Part shown: in pieces, positions 11,561-20,049 of the stretch | How positions within the stretch are numbered: the stretch's first letter is position 1 | Layout of the letters: every line of letters begins with the position of its first letter | Assembly (NCBI GenBank): GCA_963377175.1 | Contig: CAUJNA010002968.1 | Coordinates: forward strand, 235,001 to 299,000 | Reading direction: 5' to 3' | Length of the DNA: 64,000 nucleotides | Source: Effrenium voratum | Lineage: Eukaryota; Sar; Dinophyceae; Suessiales; Symbiodiniaceae | Program-made: the position numbers and the translations under genes | Notes under the pieces: model-generated | What the model saw: the letters and a program-made list of their open reading frames with translations, nothing else | Database searches by the model: none | What the model was told of the DNA's origin: nothing

Positions 11561-12172
11561 CTAAAAAAAACTGACAAGTAAATCGCTAATCAAATCAGTA
11601 GGAATTTTATACAACTCATCTTGTTTATGTTTGATGTATCCCTCACCCCAATCCGATTTTTTACCCGATGGCAACCGTTGAGCAGTTTCAAGGTGTCGCC
11701 CATTCCTAACCTTCCCACAATCCCCTTTGCATAATGGTCTGGGTTTCCATGTTTCAATGTTTGACGACAACCTCGTTCGCTTCCTGTAGTTCATGCCATA
11801 TTTACAATAATCCACATCATAGTATTTCAACCCACTCATGAATGGTTGTTCCTTCAAAAGTCCAGTTTGAGGATTTTCCACAACCCACCACTTCGGTTTG
11901 AAGTAGTCAATGATTTCAAGGGATTTCAAAACGATGCTGTTAGCATACTCAATCTTTCGGACGCCCGTCGTCTTCGCTCGGCTGTATTCGGTGCATGGAG
12001 GAGATGCCCACACAACATCAAACTCGCCCACATCAAACTCACGATAATCCCAACTCAAAATATCAGTATTGATATTTGCATTTTTCAAATCAAGGGAAAT
12101 AACACTAAAACCCAAATCCCGAGCAACCCGACCAACCGAGCCTGTCCCTGAAAATAATACAAATAATTTCAT
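11561..12172 (-). CDS. Viral DNA (cytosine-5) methyltransferase-like protein
   Basis: Intact ORF of 203 codons. It should transfer a methyl group from S-adenosylmethionine to cytosine in DNA. Motif I for cofactor binding is LFSGTGSVG at residues 6-14. The catalytic motif IV is ASPPC with the nucleophile Cys60. Motif VI is seen as VVENPQTG with Glu99. The protein is short for the family, like compact phage and virus enzymes, and the target-recognition region after residue 110 is small, with a CxxxC pair (LCKGDC). It is the leftmost gene of the AT-rich block, on the same strand as the polymerase with only a 22-base gap. In a virus it could protect its DNA or mask it from the host; this is inference. 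A bacterial or phage origin is possible. Confidence 0.85.
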   Translation of the reverse strand: MKLFVLFSGTGSVGRVARDLGFSVISLDLKNANINTDILSWDYREFDVGEFDVVWASPPCTEYSRAKTTGVRKIEYANSIVLKSLEIIDYFKPKWWVVENPQTGLLKEQPFMSGLKYYDVDYCKYGMNYRKRTRLSSNIETWKPRPLCKGDCGKVRNGRHLETAQRLPSGKKSDWGEGYIKHKQDELYKIPTDLISDLLVSFF

Positions 12173-12194
12173 ATTGTTAGAACTATTTAGATAA

Positions 12195-13922
12195 TTATTT
12201 TATGGAATAATGCCCATATGGTATTGAAGTGAAAGCATGAATATAAAACCTTTTATTTTCATAATTACTCAGACTTTGCTTTACTTGAGACATTGAAAAA
12301 AATTGATGGTTGCGACTACGAATAAAATTATATGTTATTTCATGCTTTTTGTTTTGAAATAATGCTTCGTGGTAGTTTTTGTAAGTCAGTTCTTTTTTCA
12401 CTTTGTGTTTCACTACACCTTTTGATTTCTTATGTTCATCATCCTCACCGTGAATTGTGAAGGCATAAGATTTAGGTTTTAATCCGAATTTAGTAATGAT
12501 TTTTCCATTCACTTCGTCCTTAAACATTCCTAAGACCTTTTTATTAGTTTTGTCATGACATGGATGCTCAACAGGATAGTCGCTAAAATCCATGTGTTGC
12601 TTTATATCATTGAAATCCTTATAGACATCATCAGTCATTGTTTGAATTACATAACTGTCAGTATCAGTATAAACCAGTTCTATGTTTTCACTATACTTCT
12701 TTTTCAATACATCATAGTAAAACTGATACATATGTAATTTGCTTAAATCTAAAACGCTCATTCCCAGGAAAATCGGTTTATCCAGTTTCAGTTTCGCTTT
12801 AGTTTTTTCAACACCTACCAGATTTTCATTTATAATAAATCTGTTTTTGAATGTTGGGTTATTCACAAACTTTTCGTATCTAACTTCATTATCAACTAAT
12901 TCAAAATCCATATGGTTTCGCTTGTCTTCCATACTTTTTCCGTACACCGCGTTATTCATTAATTTGAATAAATCTTTCTCAAAATCGCTTTTGGCTTCTT
13001 TCCTTTTACCAGTGTTGAAGTCAATCCACGGTTTCAACCATGCCCTCTGTTGAAATTTTATTATCCTATGGACTTTTGTCATTTTCATTCCCATTTTCAA
13101 ATAATACTGTAAAGTCTTGATATGAACCACATATTTTTCTTTATCCTTTAGATTTAATATTAACTTACTTGTTTTCTCGTCCTTGGGATTTTTACCGTCA
13201 TAATATATTTTATAGACTTGCTTTTGATATTCGGAAAGCATATTCACATTTACATTCATTATTTCAGGCGCTAGTGGATAGTCGGAGTGGAAGTCGTGCA
13301 ATGTTTCGGGATATTCCAAATCAACTTCCATAATATAACCAAACTCATCGTTTTCATTCCAATTTTCAACACTGGGCGTTTTCTTTGCCCACTTGATATT
13401 TTTTAGCGGTAACTTCTGGGACATTGCTAAGCCATACAAGTTATTAGCATCCAAGTAACTAATATAATTTGATGGCTTGTTCTCATCATATGCTTCCCCC
13501 ATATACTTATTATTTGCCACTGCTAATTTATGACTTACCTGACACATTCCTCCTCTCATTCCCTTTTCAACCATCTCAAACATTTCTTGGTCATGCAATT
13601 GTTCTATTTCAACACCAGTTTTTAGAAGCATCGCGTCCCATGCGAAATTTGGTAACGTATAATAATGAGCGGGGTCTAAACCGTAGTATTCCATACACAA
13701 GTCTCTAAAGTTTTCAAATACATCGGTCAGTAGTAAAACATCAGTTCTTAAATACAGGTTGTGATACTGCCCGAGTGTTTTAATCCCGAAGTGCTTCCAT
13801 ACTTTCAATGCCCTTTCATAATCTTTATCACTTACATGTTCTTCACTCAATTTACTGTAAAACGCTTCTTTCGGTGGTAAAGCCCTTTCCTTAAATCTTT
13901 CAAAATCATCCAAAGTAGTCAT
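12195..13922 (-). CDS. pPolB palm/thumb segment (C-terminal 575 residues)
   Basis: The longest open piece of the polymerase. It holds Exo III (YLRTD, residues 57-61), motif A region SYLDANNLYGLAMSQ (about 155-169), motif B LMNNAVYGK (321-329), motif C YTDTDS (418-423) and a following KFGLKPKSYAF block. All catalytic aspartates of the polymerase site are present. The ATG at 13922 is internal to the family; the real protein continues upstream in another frame (…KGIYPYDYF), so this is a fragment and not a native start. The SLYP-equivalent written NLYG is typical of Polinton, adintovirus and linear-plasmid polymerases. Confidence 0.92.
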   Translation of the reverse strand: MTTLDDFERFKERALPPKEAFYSKLSEEHVSDKDYERALKVWKHFGIKTLGQYHNLYLRTDVLLLTDVFENFRDLCMEYYGLDPAHYYTLPNFAWDAMLLKTGVEIEQLHDQEMFEMVEKGMRGGMCQVSHKLAVANNKYMGEAYDENKPSNYISYLDANNLYGLAMSQKLPLKNIKWAKKTPSVENWNENDEFGYIMEVDLEYPETLHDFHSDYPLAPEIMNVNVNMLSEYQKQVYKIYYDGKNPKDEKTSKLILNLKDKEKYVVHIKTLQYYLKMGMKMTKVHRIIKFQQRAWLKPWIDFNTGKRKEAKSDFEKDLFKLMNNAVYGKSMEDKRNHMDFELVDNEVRYEKFVNNPTFKNRFIINENLVGVEKTKAKLKLDKPIFLGMSVLDLSKLHMYQFYYDVLKKKYSENIELVYTDTDSYVIQTMTDDVYKDFNDIKQHMDFSDYPVEHPCHDKTNKKVLGMFKDEVNGKIITKFGLKPKSYAFTIHGEDDEHKKSKGVVKHKVKKELTYKNYHEALFQNKKHEITYNFIRSRNHQFFSMSQVKQSLSNYENKRFYIHAFTSIPYGHYSIK

Positions 13923-14161
13923 AGGGATAAATACCCTTATCAGTCAATAAATCCAAATCTTCATCGGTTTTAACATACGGGTTTCTAACGCTGTATCTGA
14001 AATTGTTCTTCCAATTCTCACGCTTTTTATCATCCTCATATTTACTCAACTTCACCAACTTATCCAACGAAGACGATAAGAAACTGAAACTGTCCTTGAA
14101 ACAAAGATTTTTAAAACCAAAGGTTATAAACTTTTCGCTGTTCTGAGCGACACATTCTATT

Positions 14162-14437
14162 TTAGAATTCTTGTTCAGTTCGTGAGCCTTGTTGATGATT
14201 AAGTGGGCAAGTTTTTAACACAGGGATTTTATAATATCTCATACTAAATCGTAGATTGCAGTCCTCGTGGGCGCAACCTCTATACTGTCCCGTAAAGTGG
14301 CAATGGTCCCAACACTTCTTTTCACCTTCCTCAAATTTGTTTCCGCAAATGAAGCAGTTAGTGGCATTATTGAAGTCCTCCCAGTCCTCCTCGGTTTCAA
14401 TACGGTCTTTGACCTCCTTCATTTTCTCCAAAAACAT
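14162..14437 (-). CDS. pPolB segment with endonuclease VII-like Cys/His module
   Basis: Fragment of 91 codons with CFICGNKF, then CWDHCHFTGQYRGCAHEDCN. This Cys/His pattern matches the zinc-binding recombination-endonuclease-VII-like insert normally found between Exo I and Exo II in Polinton-type polymerases. The upstream frame (14618-14397) carries PCGFMINVVN and joins by a one-base shift near 14430. The last 18 residues read out of frame and end at a stop, just where the Exo II motif should follow. Confidence 0.8.
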   Translation of the reverse strand: MFLEKMKEVKDRIETEEDWEDFNNATNCFICGNKFEEGEKKCWDHCHFTGQYRGCAHEDCNLRFSMRYYKIPVLKTCPLNHQQGSRTEQEF

Positions 14438-14618
14438 CCCATTTCACTTTATGCATTCTTTTTACAAACACATCCATACAATCTTCACCTCTGTAGAAGT
14501 AAGGCTCACTACTTCCGGTTATAGCATTGACTACATTAATCATAAAACCACACGGACGATGATTTTGATATGATGTAGTTTTAGCTTTTGCCGATTTGCT
14601 TTTAACATCAATTGGCAC
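14397..14618 (-). CDS. pPolB segment following Exo I
   Basis: The open frame reads upstream of its ATG through VIYADFECLT (about 14645-14620), which is the Exo I motif with its catalytic Asp and Glu, then PCGFMINVVNAITG and YFYRGEDCMDVF. The last dozen residues are in a shifted frame. Together with the neighbours it shows that the exonuclease domain was once complete. Confidence 0.75.
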   Translation of the reverse strand: MPIDVKSKSAKAKTTSYQNHRPCGFMINVVNAITGSSEPYFYRGEDCMDVFVKRMHKVKWDVFGENEGGQRPY

Positions 14619-14628
14619 AGTTAAACAT

Positions 14629-15117
14629 TCAAAGTCGGCATAGATTACGAAATGGAGCTTTAAGTTTCTTGAAATGGTTTTTGAATTCTATTGTTTCACC
14701 TGCTTTTGGCATTTCTTTTTTTTGGCCCTCAACTGCTAGACATCCCTGTTCTTCGTGTTTCTTTAAAAGTTCTTCGGTCTTGAAACCATGTGAGCAGGTT
14801 CTACAGTGATACTTCTTCGCCTTCATCTTGTTAGTCTGACTACTCATTAACTTATCATAATTTTTGATATAAGCGTAATGTGATTTAACATCATCAGTCA
14901 ATTTAATCAAATCGATTTTGTGTTGCGCTTGTGGGTTGTTGCTTCTTTTGTATACTAAAATAGTTTTACTATTCGTATCGGGGTTTATGTAATAAACATT
15001 GACCGATATGTGTTTGTTCTGTTCTTCAAATAGTCCAATCTCATCATTACCTACTGGAAAGTCTATTCCGTCCCATTTGATAAATTTGTCATCTACATAT
15101 TTCTTATAATGATACAT
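14629..15117 (-). CDS. pPolB segment with C2HC zinc finger
   Basis: Fragment of 162 codons. It contains GIDFPVGNDEIGLFEEQN and ISVNVYYIN, hallmarks of the region before the exonuclease domain in Polinton polymerases, followed by a zinc finger CRTC-x8-…-HEEQGC. It ends in a wrong frame (…APFRNLCRL) exactly where VIYADFE continues in the next frame, so a single-base indel separates it from Exo I. Confidence 0.8.
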   Translation of the reverse strand: MYHYKKYVDDKFIKWDGIDFPVGNDEIGLFEEQNKHISVNVYYINPDTNSKTILVYKRSNNPQAQHKIDLIKLTDDVKSHYAYIKNYDKLMSSQTNKMKAKKYHCRTCSHGFKTEELLKKHEEQGCLAVEGQKKEMPKAGETIEFKNHFKKLKAPFRNLCRL

Positions 15118-15715
15118 GTCGCAGGGATGGTCCTTTTTTGTGAAAAATCATAAAATCCGCATTGAACGGAAGATTGAAACATAAGTCATCCTCGTTTTTA
15201 ATGTTAATACGAGCCTTTTTATTAGCTACCCAATCAGGTAAAGGAATAAAGGATGAACCACGGGTAGGATTGTCCCTATCATAACTGATGACTAACTTTT
15301 CAACTTGGACAAGAACCAAACTCGACTGAACGTCTTCGACTATTTCAATTTGTGTCTCAATGTCGTGTCCAATGTTGTTTAAGACGCTGTTCAACTCATC
15401 GGGATTATGAATATTGTATCTTCTGCTTCTTAATCTCCTTTGGATAAGTTCGTTGTCGGGATTTTTGAATGATAAATCGGTTTCCACGATTATTTTCATG
15501 TTCGGGTTTCTGTTCAAGAATTCGGCCAGTCGTTGCTTCTGATATTTTAAGTAGGATAAACCTTTCATCCCCTTTAATCTTATATCACTTACCGAGTAGG
15601 TGTTGGCGTATCCCTTGAACGCTTGTTGCTCGTCTGTGATTTTGGACTTGAAACGCTTGACATAATCCTGTAAGGGTCTGCCTCTCGTTAGTCTTAGATA
15701 ATTAGCACCTTTCAT
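15104..15715 (-). CDS. pPolB N-terminal region
   Basis: Fragment of 203 codons, Arg/Lys-rich, with KARINIKNEDDLCF near its end. That block (a CF following an Asn-Glu-Asp stretch) marks the start of the conserved N-terminal domain in Polinton polymerases. The C-terminal 20 residues are probably out of frame. It overlaps the next segment by 14 bases. The small ORF 15731-15925 lies upstream in the same frame behind a single TGA. Confidence 0.7.
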   Translation of the reverse strand: MKGANYLRLTRGRPLQDYVKRFKSKITDEQQAFKGYANTYSVSDIRLKGMKGLSYLKYQKQRLAEFLNRNPNMKIIVETDLSFKNPDNELIQRRLRSRRYNIHNPDELNSVLNNIGHDIETQIEIVEDVQSSLVLVQVEKLVISYDRDNPTRGSSFIPLPDWVANKKARINIKNEDDLCFNLPFNADFMIFHKKGPSLRHVSL

Positions 15716-15730
15716 TAAAAGGCCATGCTT

Positions 15731-15925
15731 TCAATATACGTCACTCCTCGCCACTTCCTTGAGTTTCGTGTTCAATACGTTTGAAACTGGTTTGTTCTTA
15801 TCATATCTGTAGGTCTTATCGCCTATTTTGAGTTTTTGTGTTTGCCTCCCTTCTTTTTGTAGTAGTTCGCCTTGTTGGCTGTTTAAGATGAAATCTATGA
15901 TTTTTCCTTCTGTCATGGTAACCAT
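15731..15925 (-). CDS. 64-residue viral ORF, possibly the original N-terminus of pPolB
   Basis: Starts MVTMTEGKIIDF, Lys-rich and helical, and ends at a TGA (15731-15733). The frame continues without change into the 15715 segment after five codons. It may be a separate small gene or the true N-terminus of the polymerase cut by one nonsense codon. It has a clear promoter-like motif 28 bases upstream (15954-15973), which the 15715 ORF lacks; that favours transcription starting here. Confidence 0.55.
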   Translation of the reverse strand: MVTMTEGKIIDFILNSQQGELLQKEGRQTQKLKIGDKTYRYDKNKPVSNVLNTKLKEVARSDVY

Positions 15926-15953
15926 AATACTATACTCTATATAATATAAGGTA

Positions 15954-15973
15954 TTTTCTCTTTAAGTAGTTTT
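15954..15973 (-). promoter_or_regulatory. Shared 20-bp upstream motif, copy 1
   Basis: Reads AAAACTACTTAAAGAGAAAA on the minus strand, 28 bases before the ATG of the 15925 ORF. The identical 20-mer occurs 18 bases before the zinc-finger gene at 16394. An exact repeat at two gene starts in otherwise unrelated sequence suggests a viral (perhaps early) promoter element. Confidence 0.6.
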
Positions 15974-16070
15974 TCGGGCTGGGGTTGGCTGTTGGAGAAA
16001 ATGGGTTTCGGGTTGAGAATGAACGCATTAATCTCATTAAGTGTTTTTAATAATATGAATGATTATTTTT

Positions 16071-16394
16071 TCATAATGTGCATTGTCGCGAAGCTTGCGA
16101 ACAAATTTTAGATTTCTTGTGCTTAGATATATTTGATTTGCTTGATATCGTCCTTCCACAGTCCTCGCAAGTGTAAGACTGTGTTAGGTTTTTGTTGTAG
16201 TAATTCTGGTGGTAGTTCTTCTGGTCGTCCCTCCACCTCACGGGTTGCTCACTGTCCTCGCTCGAAATCTGGTTCTGTTCGCTTATCATCTGTAAGATTA
16301 AGTCGTTTTCTGCTTTCATCAGTTCAACCATCATATCAAATTCGTCGTTCGTTATTCTCTGTTTTCTATTACCGTTAATGAAAATTCCTGTCAT
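16071..16394 (-). CDS. Viral C2HC zinc-finger protein
   Basis: Intact ORF of 107 codons. The first 45 residues are helical and acidic; a single zinc finger follows near the C-terminus (YTCEDCGRTISSKSNISKHK then a Cys five residues later). Polintons and related viruses often carry such small finger proteins as presumed regulators; no more specific role can be given. It is preceded by the 20-bp motif and by TATAT at the start. Confidence 0.6.
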   Translation of the reverse strand: MTGIFINGNRKQRITNDEFDMMVELMKAENDLILQMISEQNQISSEDSEQPVRWRDDQKNYHQNYYNKNLTQSYTCEDCGRTISSKSNISKHKKSKICSQASRQCTL

Positions 16395-16411
16395 TTTACT
16401 ATATTAGGGCG

Positions 16412-16431
16412 TTTTCTCTTTAAGTAGTTTT
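16412..16431 (-). promoter_or_regulatory. Shared 20-bp upstream motif, copy 2
   Basis: Same 20-mer as at 15954-15973, here upstream of the zinc-finger ORF. It also overlaps the stop codon of the RS-tail frame at 16430-16432, so the genes are packed tightly. Confidence 0.6.
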
Positions 16432-17250
16432 ATTTTTTCTTCTTACTTCGGCTACTTTTTGTATTTGTGCTTTCTGGGCTTCTGCTCCTGCTTCTTGTTT
16501 CCATTTGTTCCCTCGTCCATTCACTACCTCTAGCTATTTCTTGGGGCGAGTTGCTCCTGCTTCTTGTTTCTAATTGTCTTCTGTTCATTTGATTACCTCT
16601 TGCTCTTTCTTCTGGTGAGTGACTTCTGCTTCTTGCTTCTACCTGTCGTCTTGACCAGAATGATGCCCTTCTCGTGATTGTTCTGATGGAGTGGATGACT
16701 TCTTACCTCGTTGGAATAGTTCAAATACGCTCTTGTCTTCTCCACCTAAAAATATGTTTCTTAACGATTTTATTTCTCGGCTTTCCTCTTTCTTATCTTT
16801 TTCGGTTGATGCTGATGACGATGATGATGTTAAATGAAGACTTTGTAAATCTTCCTGCTTTTCATCTTTTGGTTCATCTTTTGGTTCATCTTTTGGTCCT
16901 GAAATTGCATTACTATAAATTTCATCAGCAAAATCTTTTGCTATATATCGTGTTGTTTGTGCGTCTGCCTCGTTGTTTTCATATAACTGTGATGTTGGTG
17001 CTACTTCATCAAACATATCAGGGAACAATTCGTGTTGAAGAACTTGTTTATCAGTTTGAACTCTAGCATTCAACCGTAGTCTCCTATCGTATTTTGAAAG
17101 GTCAAAATCGTCAAAATCTATATTATTAATTGACAAGTCAATTACCTGTCTTTCGGGGATGATTTCAACTTTTAATCTGTGCGTCATCGCTTCTTTCAGC
17201 ATTTCCTCAAATGTAGGCCGTCGTCTTAATCCATCATATTTATGAGTCAT
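16430..17250 (-). pseudogene. Viral protein with Arg/Ser-repeat C-terminal tail (frameshifted)
   Basis: The ATG-started frame (17250-16639, 203 codons) begins MTHKYDGLRRRPTFEEML and has an acidic PKDEPKDEPKDE repeat. It stops at a TAG at 16639. One base over, the frame continues to a TAA at 16430-16432 and encodes three RSRSxSP units (SRSHSPEERARG, SRSNSPQEIARG, SRSRSPES) and a Lys-rich end. The match of the tail frame to the border suggests one original protein of about 270 residues. An RS-rich basic tail could bind nucleic acid or be phosphorylated; a virion core protein is possible. I know no exact homologue. Confidence 0.6.
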
Positions 17251-17270
17251 ATTAAATATTATATATTTTA

Positions 17271-18191
17271 TTAAACTTCCGCTGGTATTTCTTTAAATGA
17301 ACCATCCATCACGGTTGGACTATCTTCTTTTTCCTTAGGTCGTGGGTGGAAAACTGAGTAATACACTTTGTCATTGTAAAACCTTACTAATTTCAGTCTG
17401 TGGTCCTTCTTTATAAAATCACCATCGCTATTAATTAAAGCATTATATAACTCGGTGAATTCTTTAAAAACACTGTCTTTAATCTTTCTAAATCCTTTCA
17501 GTTTGTCCATGACTTCTTTCATCTCTTCTGGTCTGCTTGCAAGATAAGCGGGTGTTAGTTCAGACGCTCTTTTCTTAAACTCGTTGTAACCATAAGCGTC
17601 TTCTGCTTTTGATTCTACTTCAACAACTGGGTCGTCTTCTCGTTCATCTTCTTCCCCTTCCTCTAATGGTTCTAATTCTGGCATTTCATTAGCAGACACC
17701 ATTGAATGAACTTCTACACCGGCAGGATATGAACTCTTCGAAACAGCACTTGCCATTTCTTCGTGTTGTTCTCTCCAAAGTCTCATTTTTTCAGCAAGTT
17801 ATTCTTTCTGTTTCTGTGCTTCCGTTAGTCCTTCTTGAATGAAAGACTGGTGTTGTTTCAGTGTGTCAGCAAGTTTCAGTTCGTCATTAAGTTTAGCTCT
17901 TACACTACCAACGTCCGACATTGCTCCTTTCATAACTTCTCCTCTCCGGTCTAGTTCTTGTTTCTTTTGAATGTCCAAGGCGTCCTTATTATCAAACTGA
18001 CTACCGTATTGGTTTAATCTGTATCTGGTCGCTTTTCTGTCTATCACATTTTCAATCGATGGGCGGTTCTCATCACCTACCAACGTTTCTTTTAACAATT
18101 CATCATAAGAAGGTCTCAAATGTAATTGTGATTTCAATGACCCTACTTTTACCGGTCCTACTGTATTCAATCTATTCATTGATTTAATCAT
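17271..18191 (-). pseudogene. Viral coiled-coil/helical protein interrupted by an in-frame TAA
   Basis: The first part (18191-17799, 130 codons, MIKSMNRLNTVGPVKVG) ends …EAQKQKE at TAA 17801-17799. The very next codons continue in the same frame, LAEKMRLWREQHEEM, into the second ORF (17786-17271, 171 codons). The predicted helix runs across the stop, so this was probably one protein of about 305 residues, now cut by one nonsense change or read through. The second part has an acidic stretch (EEGEEDEREDD) and a C-terminal domain with RFYNDKVYYSVF. Function unknown; its place beside the penton gene suggests a structural or late role. Confidence 0.6.
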
Positions 18192-18201
18192 AGTATATCA
18201 A

Positions 18202-18546
18202 TTATTTAGAAAAATAATCAGAGATATTCTTAATCATTTCTTCTAAATGCTTCTTTCTTACAGTTAGTTGTTCCTTTGTTTGTATTCCATCTGGTGACCG
18301 TGTGTTGTCTAATACTTTTCTTATTCTGTCTAACTCCTTTCTGTAACTTTCGGTTCTGTTGCTTTCAGCTAAATCATTTCTATACTTTATTAATGCTCCC
18401 TGTGATTGTCTCGCTTCCAGTGTGTCCTTGAACTGTTTAAAATAATTCATTCTTGAAGCAACTCCCCATAAATCTGAAACATTATAATGATGTTCTACTT
18501 GTGGCGCCCTTTTAAATTCTACATTTCTATGACTTCTCGTAAGCAT
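18202..18546 (-). CDS. Small viral helical protein, unknown function
   Basis: Intact ORF of 114 codons, MLTRSHRNVEFKRAPQ start, mostly charged helix with Arg/Lys/Glu, ending YFSK. Only 10 bases separate its stop from the next ATG downstream (18191), typical of compact viral coding. An ATAATATATATTATTC element precedes the ATG. No family recognised. Confidence 0.6.
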   Translation of the reverse strand: MLTRSHRNVEFKRAPQVEHHYNVSDLWGVASRMNYFKQFKDTLEARQSQGALIKYRNDLAESNRTESYRKELDRIRKVLDNTRSPDGIQTKEQLTVRKKHLEEMIKNISDYFSK

Positions 18547-18576
18547 GAATAATATATATTATAATTAGATTTTTAT

Positions 18577-19071
18577 TTAAAACATTGATGAAGATAATTT
18601 GTTTATTTTTTCTTGTTTATCTTGCTTTTTCTTTTGTTTAAGTTCTTCATAATGTTGGCTTAATAATTCTGTAGCCGTGGGTTTCTTAATAGTTTCTTTA
18701 ATCACTTCTTGTTTAATCTCATTCTTAGTTTCTTCTTTTGCTTCAGGCTGTATCTTTCTAATCTTCTGTTGCGGATTAACTGGTAGCATCTCGGTTTTTG
18801 CCCCTTTACAATTTTTAGGATGTGAGTGTCTCAAACTTTTCAATGTCATCTTTTTAGAGCATTGTTCACATTCTACTAATTCAACTTCTTTTTTAGTTCT
18901 TGGTAATGCTTTTGCATTCGCTTTTGGTTCAGGGATGACTTCTTCTGGTTTAACTTCTTCTGGCGTTGGTTCTTCATTAACTGTTTCATTTTGTTCAACA
19001 ACTTCATTATTAATAGGTGCTTCTTCTGTTTTAGTTTCATTATTAACACCTACTACCTCAATACTTGACAT
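18577..19071 (-). CDS. Viral zinc-finger protein with Lys/Glu-rich arms
   Basis: Intact ORF of 164 codons. Residues 1-65 are Glu/Val/Pro/Asn-rich and acidic. A C2HC finger follows (ECEQCSKKMTLKSL then HSHPKNC), and the remainder is Lys/Glu-rich helix ending LSSSMF. Similar finger proteins with low-complexity arms are common in algal DNA viruses. It lies directly upstream of penton in the same direction but 48 bases separate them. Role unknown. Confidence 0.6.
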   Translation of the reverse strand: MSSIEVVGVNNETKTEEAPINNEVVEQNETVNEEPTPEEVKPEEVIPEPKANAKALPRTKKEVELVECEQCSKKMTLKSLRHSHPKNCKGAKTEMLPVNPQQKIRKIQPEAKEETKNEIKQEVIKETIKKPTATELLSQHYEELKQKKKQDKQEKINKLSSSMF

Positions 19072-19118
19072 ATAATATATTCTATATATTTTCTATATGG
19101 GAAAATTAAAGAATATAT

Positions 19119-19973
19119 TTAAATAATATCGCTTTTCACAAACAATAATGACAGGGATACATTTACTCCATTTAAATTAATTTCATTTCCTAATGAATTA
19201 CTAATCCAAAAATCTAAATGTTTAAAGCTTCTATTTGATACATCCAAGTAATCCAGAGGGTTTAATTCTGAATCAAAGACAATTCCCGCGTGTGGTGCTG
19301 TGACTGGTACTTTCTTAACAACTGTGCTATCGCCGGTTCTTAAATTTACTTGATTATAATTAGACAATTGAGAAGAATGAATATAAATATTTCTAATGGG
19401 TTGAAGATTAACGAAACCAGAAACATAAGGATTATTATATTGATAAACTGCCATTTGATAATTTTCTAAAACTTCATTAACAGATTGCAAGTTATTAGCA
19501 TTAAAACTTCCATTCCATATATAATCTGCATATGTTAGTTTCATTTGTTCATCAGTTAATACAGCAAACTTTCTATTGGCATAGTTTGAATAAATTGTTA
19601 TTTTATTAGTTTTTACACTGTAAGAAATTTCATAAGTGTTTGAGAAATTAGTATTATCTACAACATCGTTTATTTTCGCTTTTAATTCTGTCGCTAGTTC
19701 TGTGCCAGTATATACTCCTTCGTCCAATTGTAACGCTAAATAATGGACATTTGTGTTATCTTCATCTGGAACTAACGGAGAAGAATAAAAGTATAATATA
19801 TTATTTAATCCTGACTGTGTTGAATACCACGAGTTAGGTAATGTTACTTCGTGAATGTAGCAATGAACTCCGTTGTCTGTTTGCAATGTTTCCGGCAATT
19901 CAACTCTAAAATTTGATGATGAACCGCTAATTCTATGAGCACTGTCAATATAGACCTTCTTATATGTGAGCAT
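19119..19973 (-). CDS. Penton (minor capsid) protein
   Basis: Intact ORF of 284 codons. The start MLTYKKVYIDSAHRISGSSSNF is the N-terminal signature of the single-jelly-roll penton of Polintons, adintoviruses and Polinton-like viruses, followed by VELPETL, IHEVTLPNSWY and the typical YTGTELATEL block. The protein would occupy the five-fold vertices of an icosahedral capsid built from the double-jelly-roll major capsid protein encoded at 21365. Length fits the family. It is divergent from the lipase gene, with a 76-base AT-rich shared promoter region. Being intact while the major capsid gene is broken is notable. Confidence 0.85.
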   Translation of the reverse strand: MLTYKKVYIDSAHRISGSSSNFRVELPETLQTDNGVHCYIHEVTLPNSWYSTQSGLNNILYFYSSPLVPDEDNTNVHYLALQLDEGVYTGTELATELKAKINDVVDNTNFSNTYEISYSVKTNKITIYSNYANRKFAVLTDEQMKLTYADYIWNGSFNANNLQSVNEVLENYQMAVYQYNNPYVSGFVNLQPIRNIYIHSSQLSNYNQVNLRTGDSTVVKKVPVTAPHAGIVFDSELNPLDYLDVSNRSFKHLDFWISNSLGNEINLNGVNVSLSLLFVKSDII

Positions 19974-20049
19974 TATTAATTAATTGAGAAATTAATTTAT
20001 AACTTTAACTATATGATTAATAATATAAAAAAAAAGGTTAATCTATGAA
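19974..20049. promoter_or_regulatory. Divergent AT-rich promoter region between penton and lipase
   Basis: 76 bases, almost only A/T, with attaattaatt and gaaattaattt elements and a run of nine A. It must carry the start signals of both genes. No conserved box can be proved. Confidence 0.4.

Larger units (their letters stand above)
12195..15715 (-). pseudogene. Protein-primed family B DNA polymerase (pPolB), broken by several frameshifts
   Basis: Together the pieces cover about 1,170 codons, the usual length of Polinton and adintovirus pPolB, which copies linear viral DNA from a terminal-protein primer. Order along the minus strand: N-terminal region (15715-15104), zinc-finger part (15117-14629), Exo I (about 14620), endonuclease-VII-like Cys/His module (14437-14162), a piece without its own ATG (about 14190-13923), and the palm domain (13922-12195). 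Frame changes lie near 15.11-15.15 kb, 14.64, 14.43, 14.19 and 13.92 kb. At 14.19 kb bases appear to be missing where the Exo II motif (Asn-x-x-x-Tyr-Asp) is expected. As it stands no full enzyme can be made unless these are assembly errors. Confidence 0.9.
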
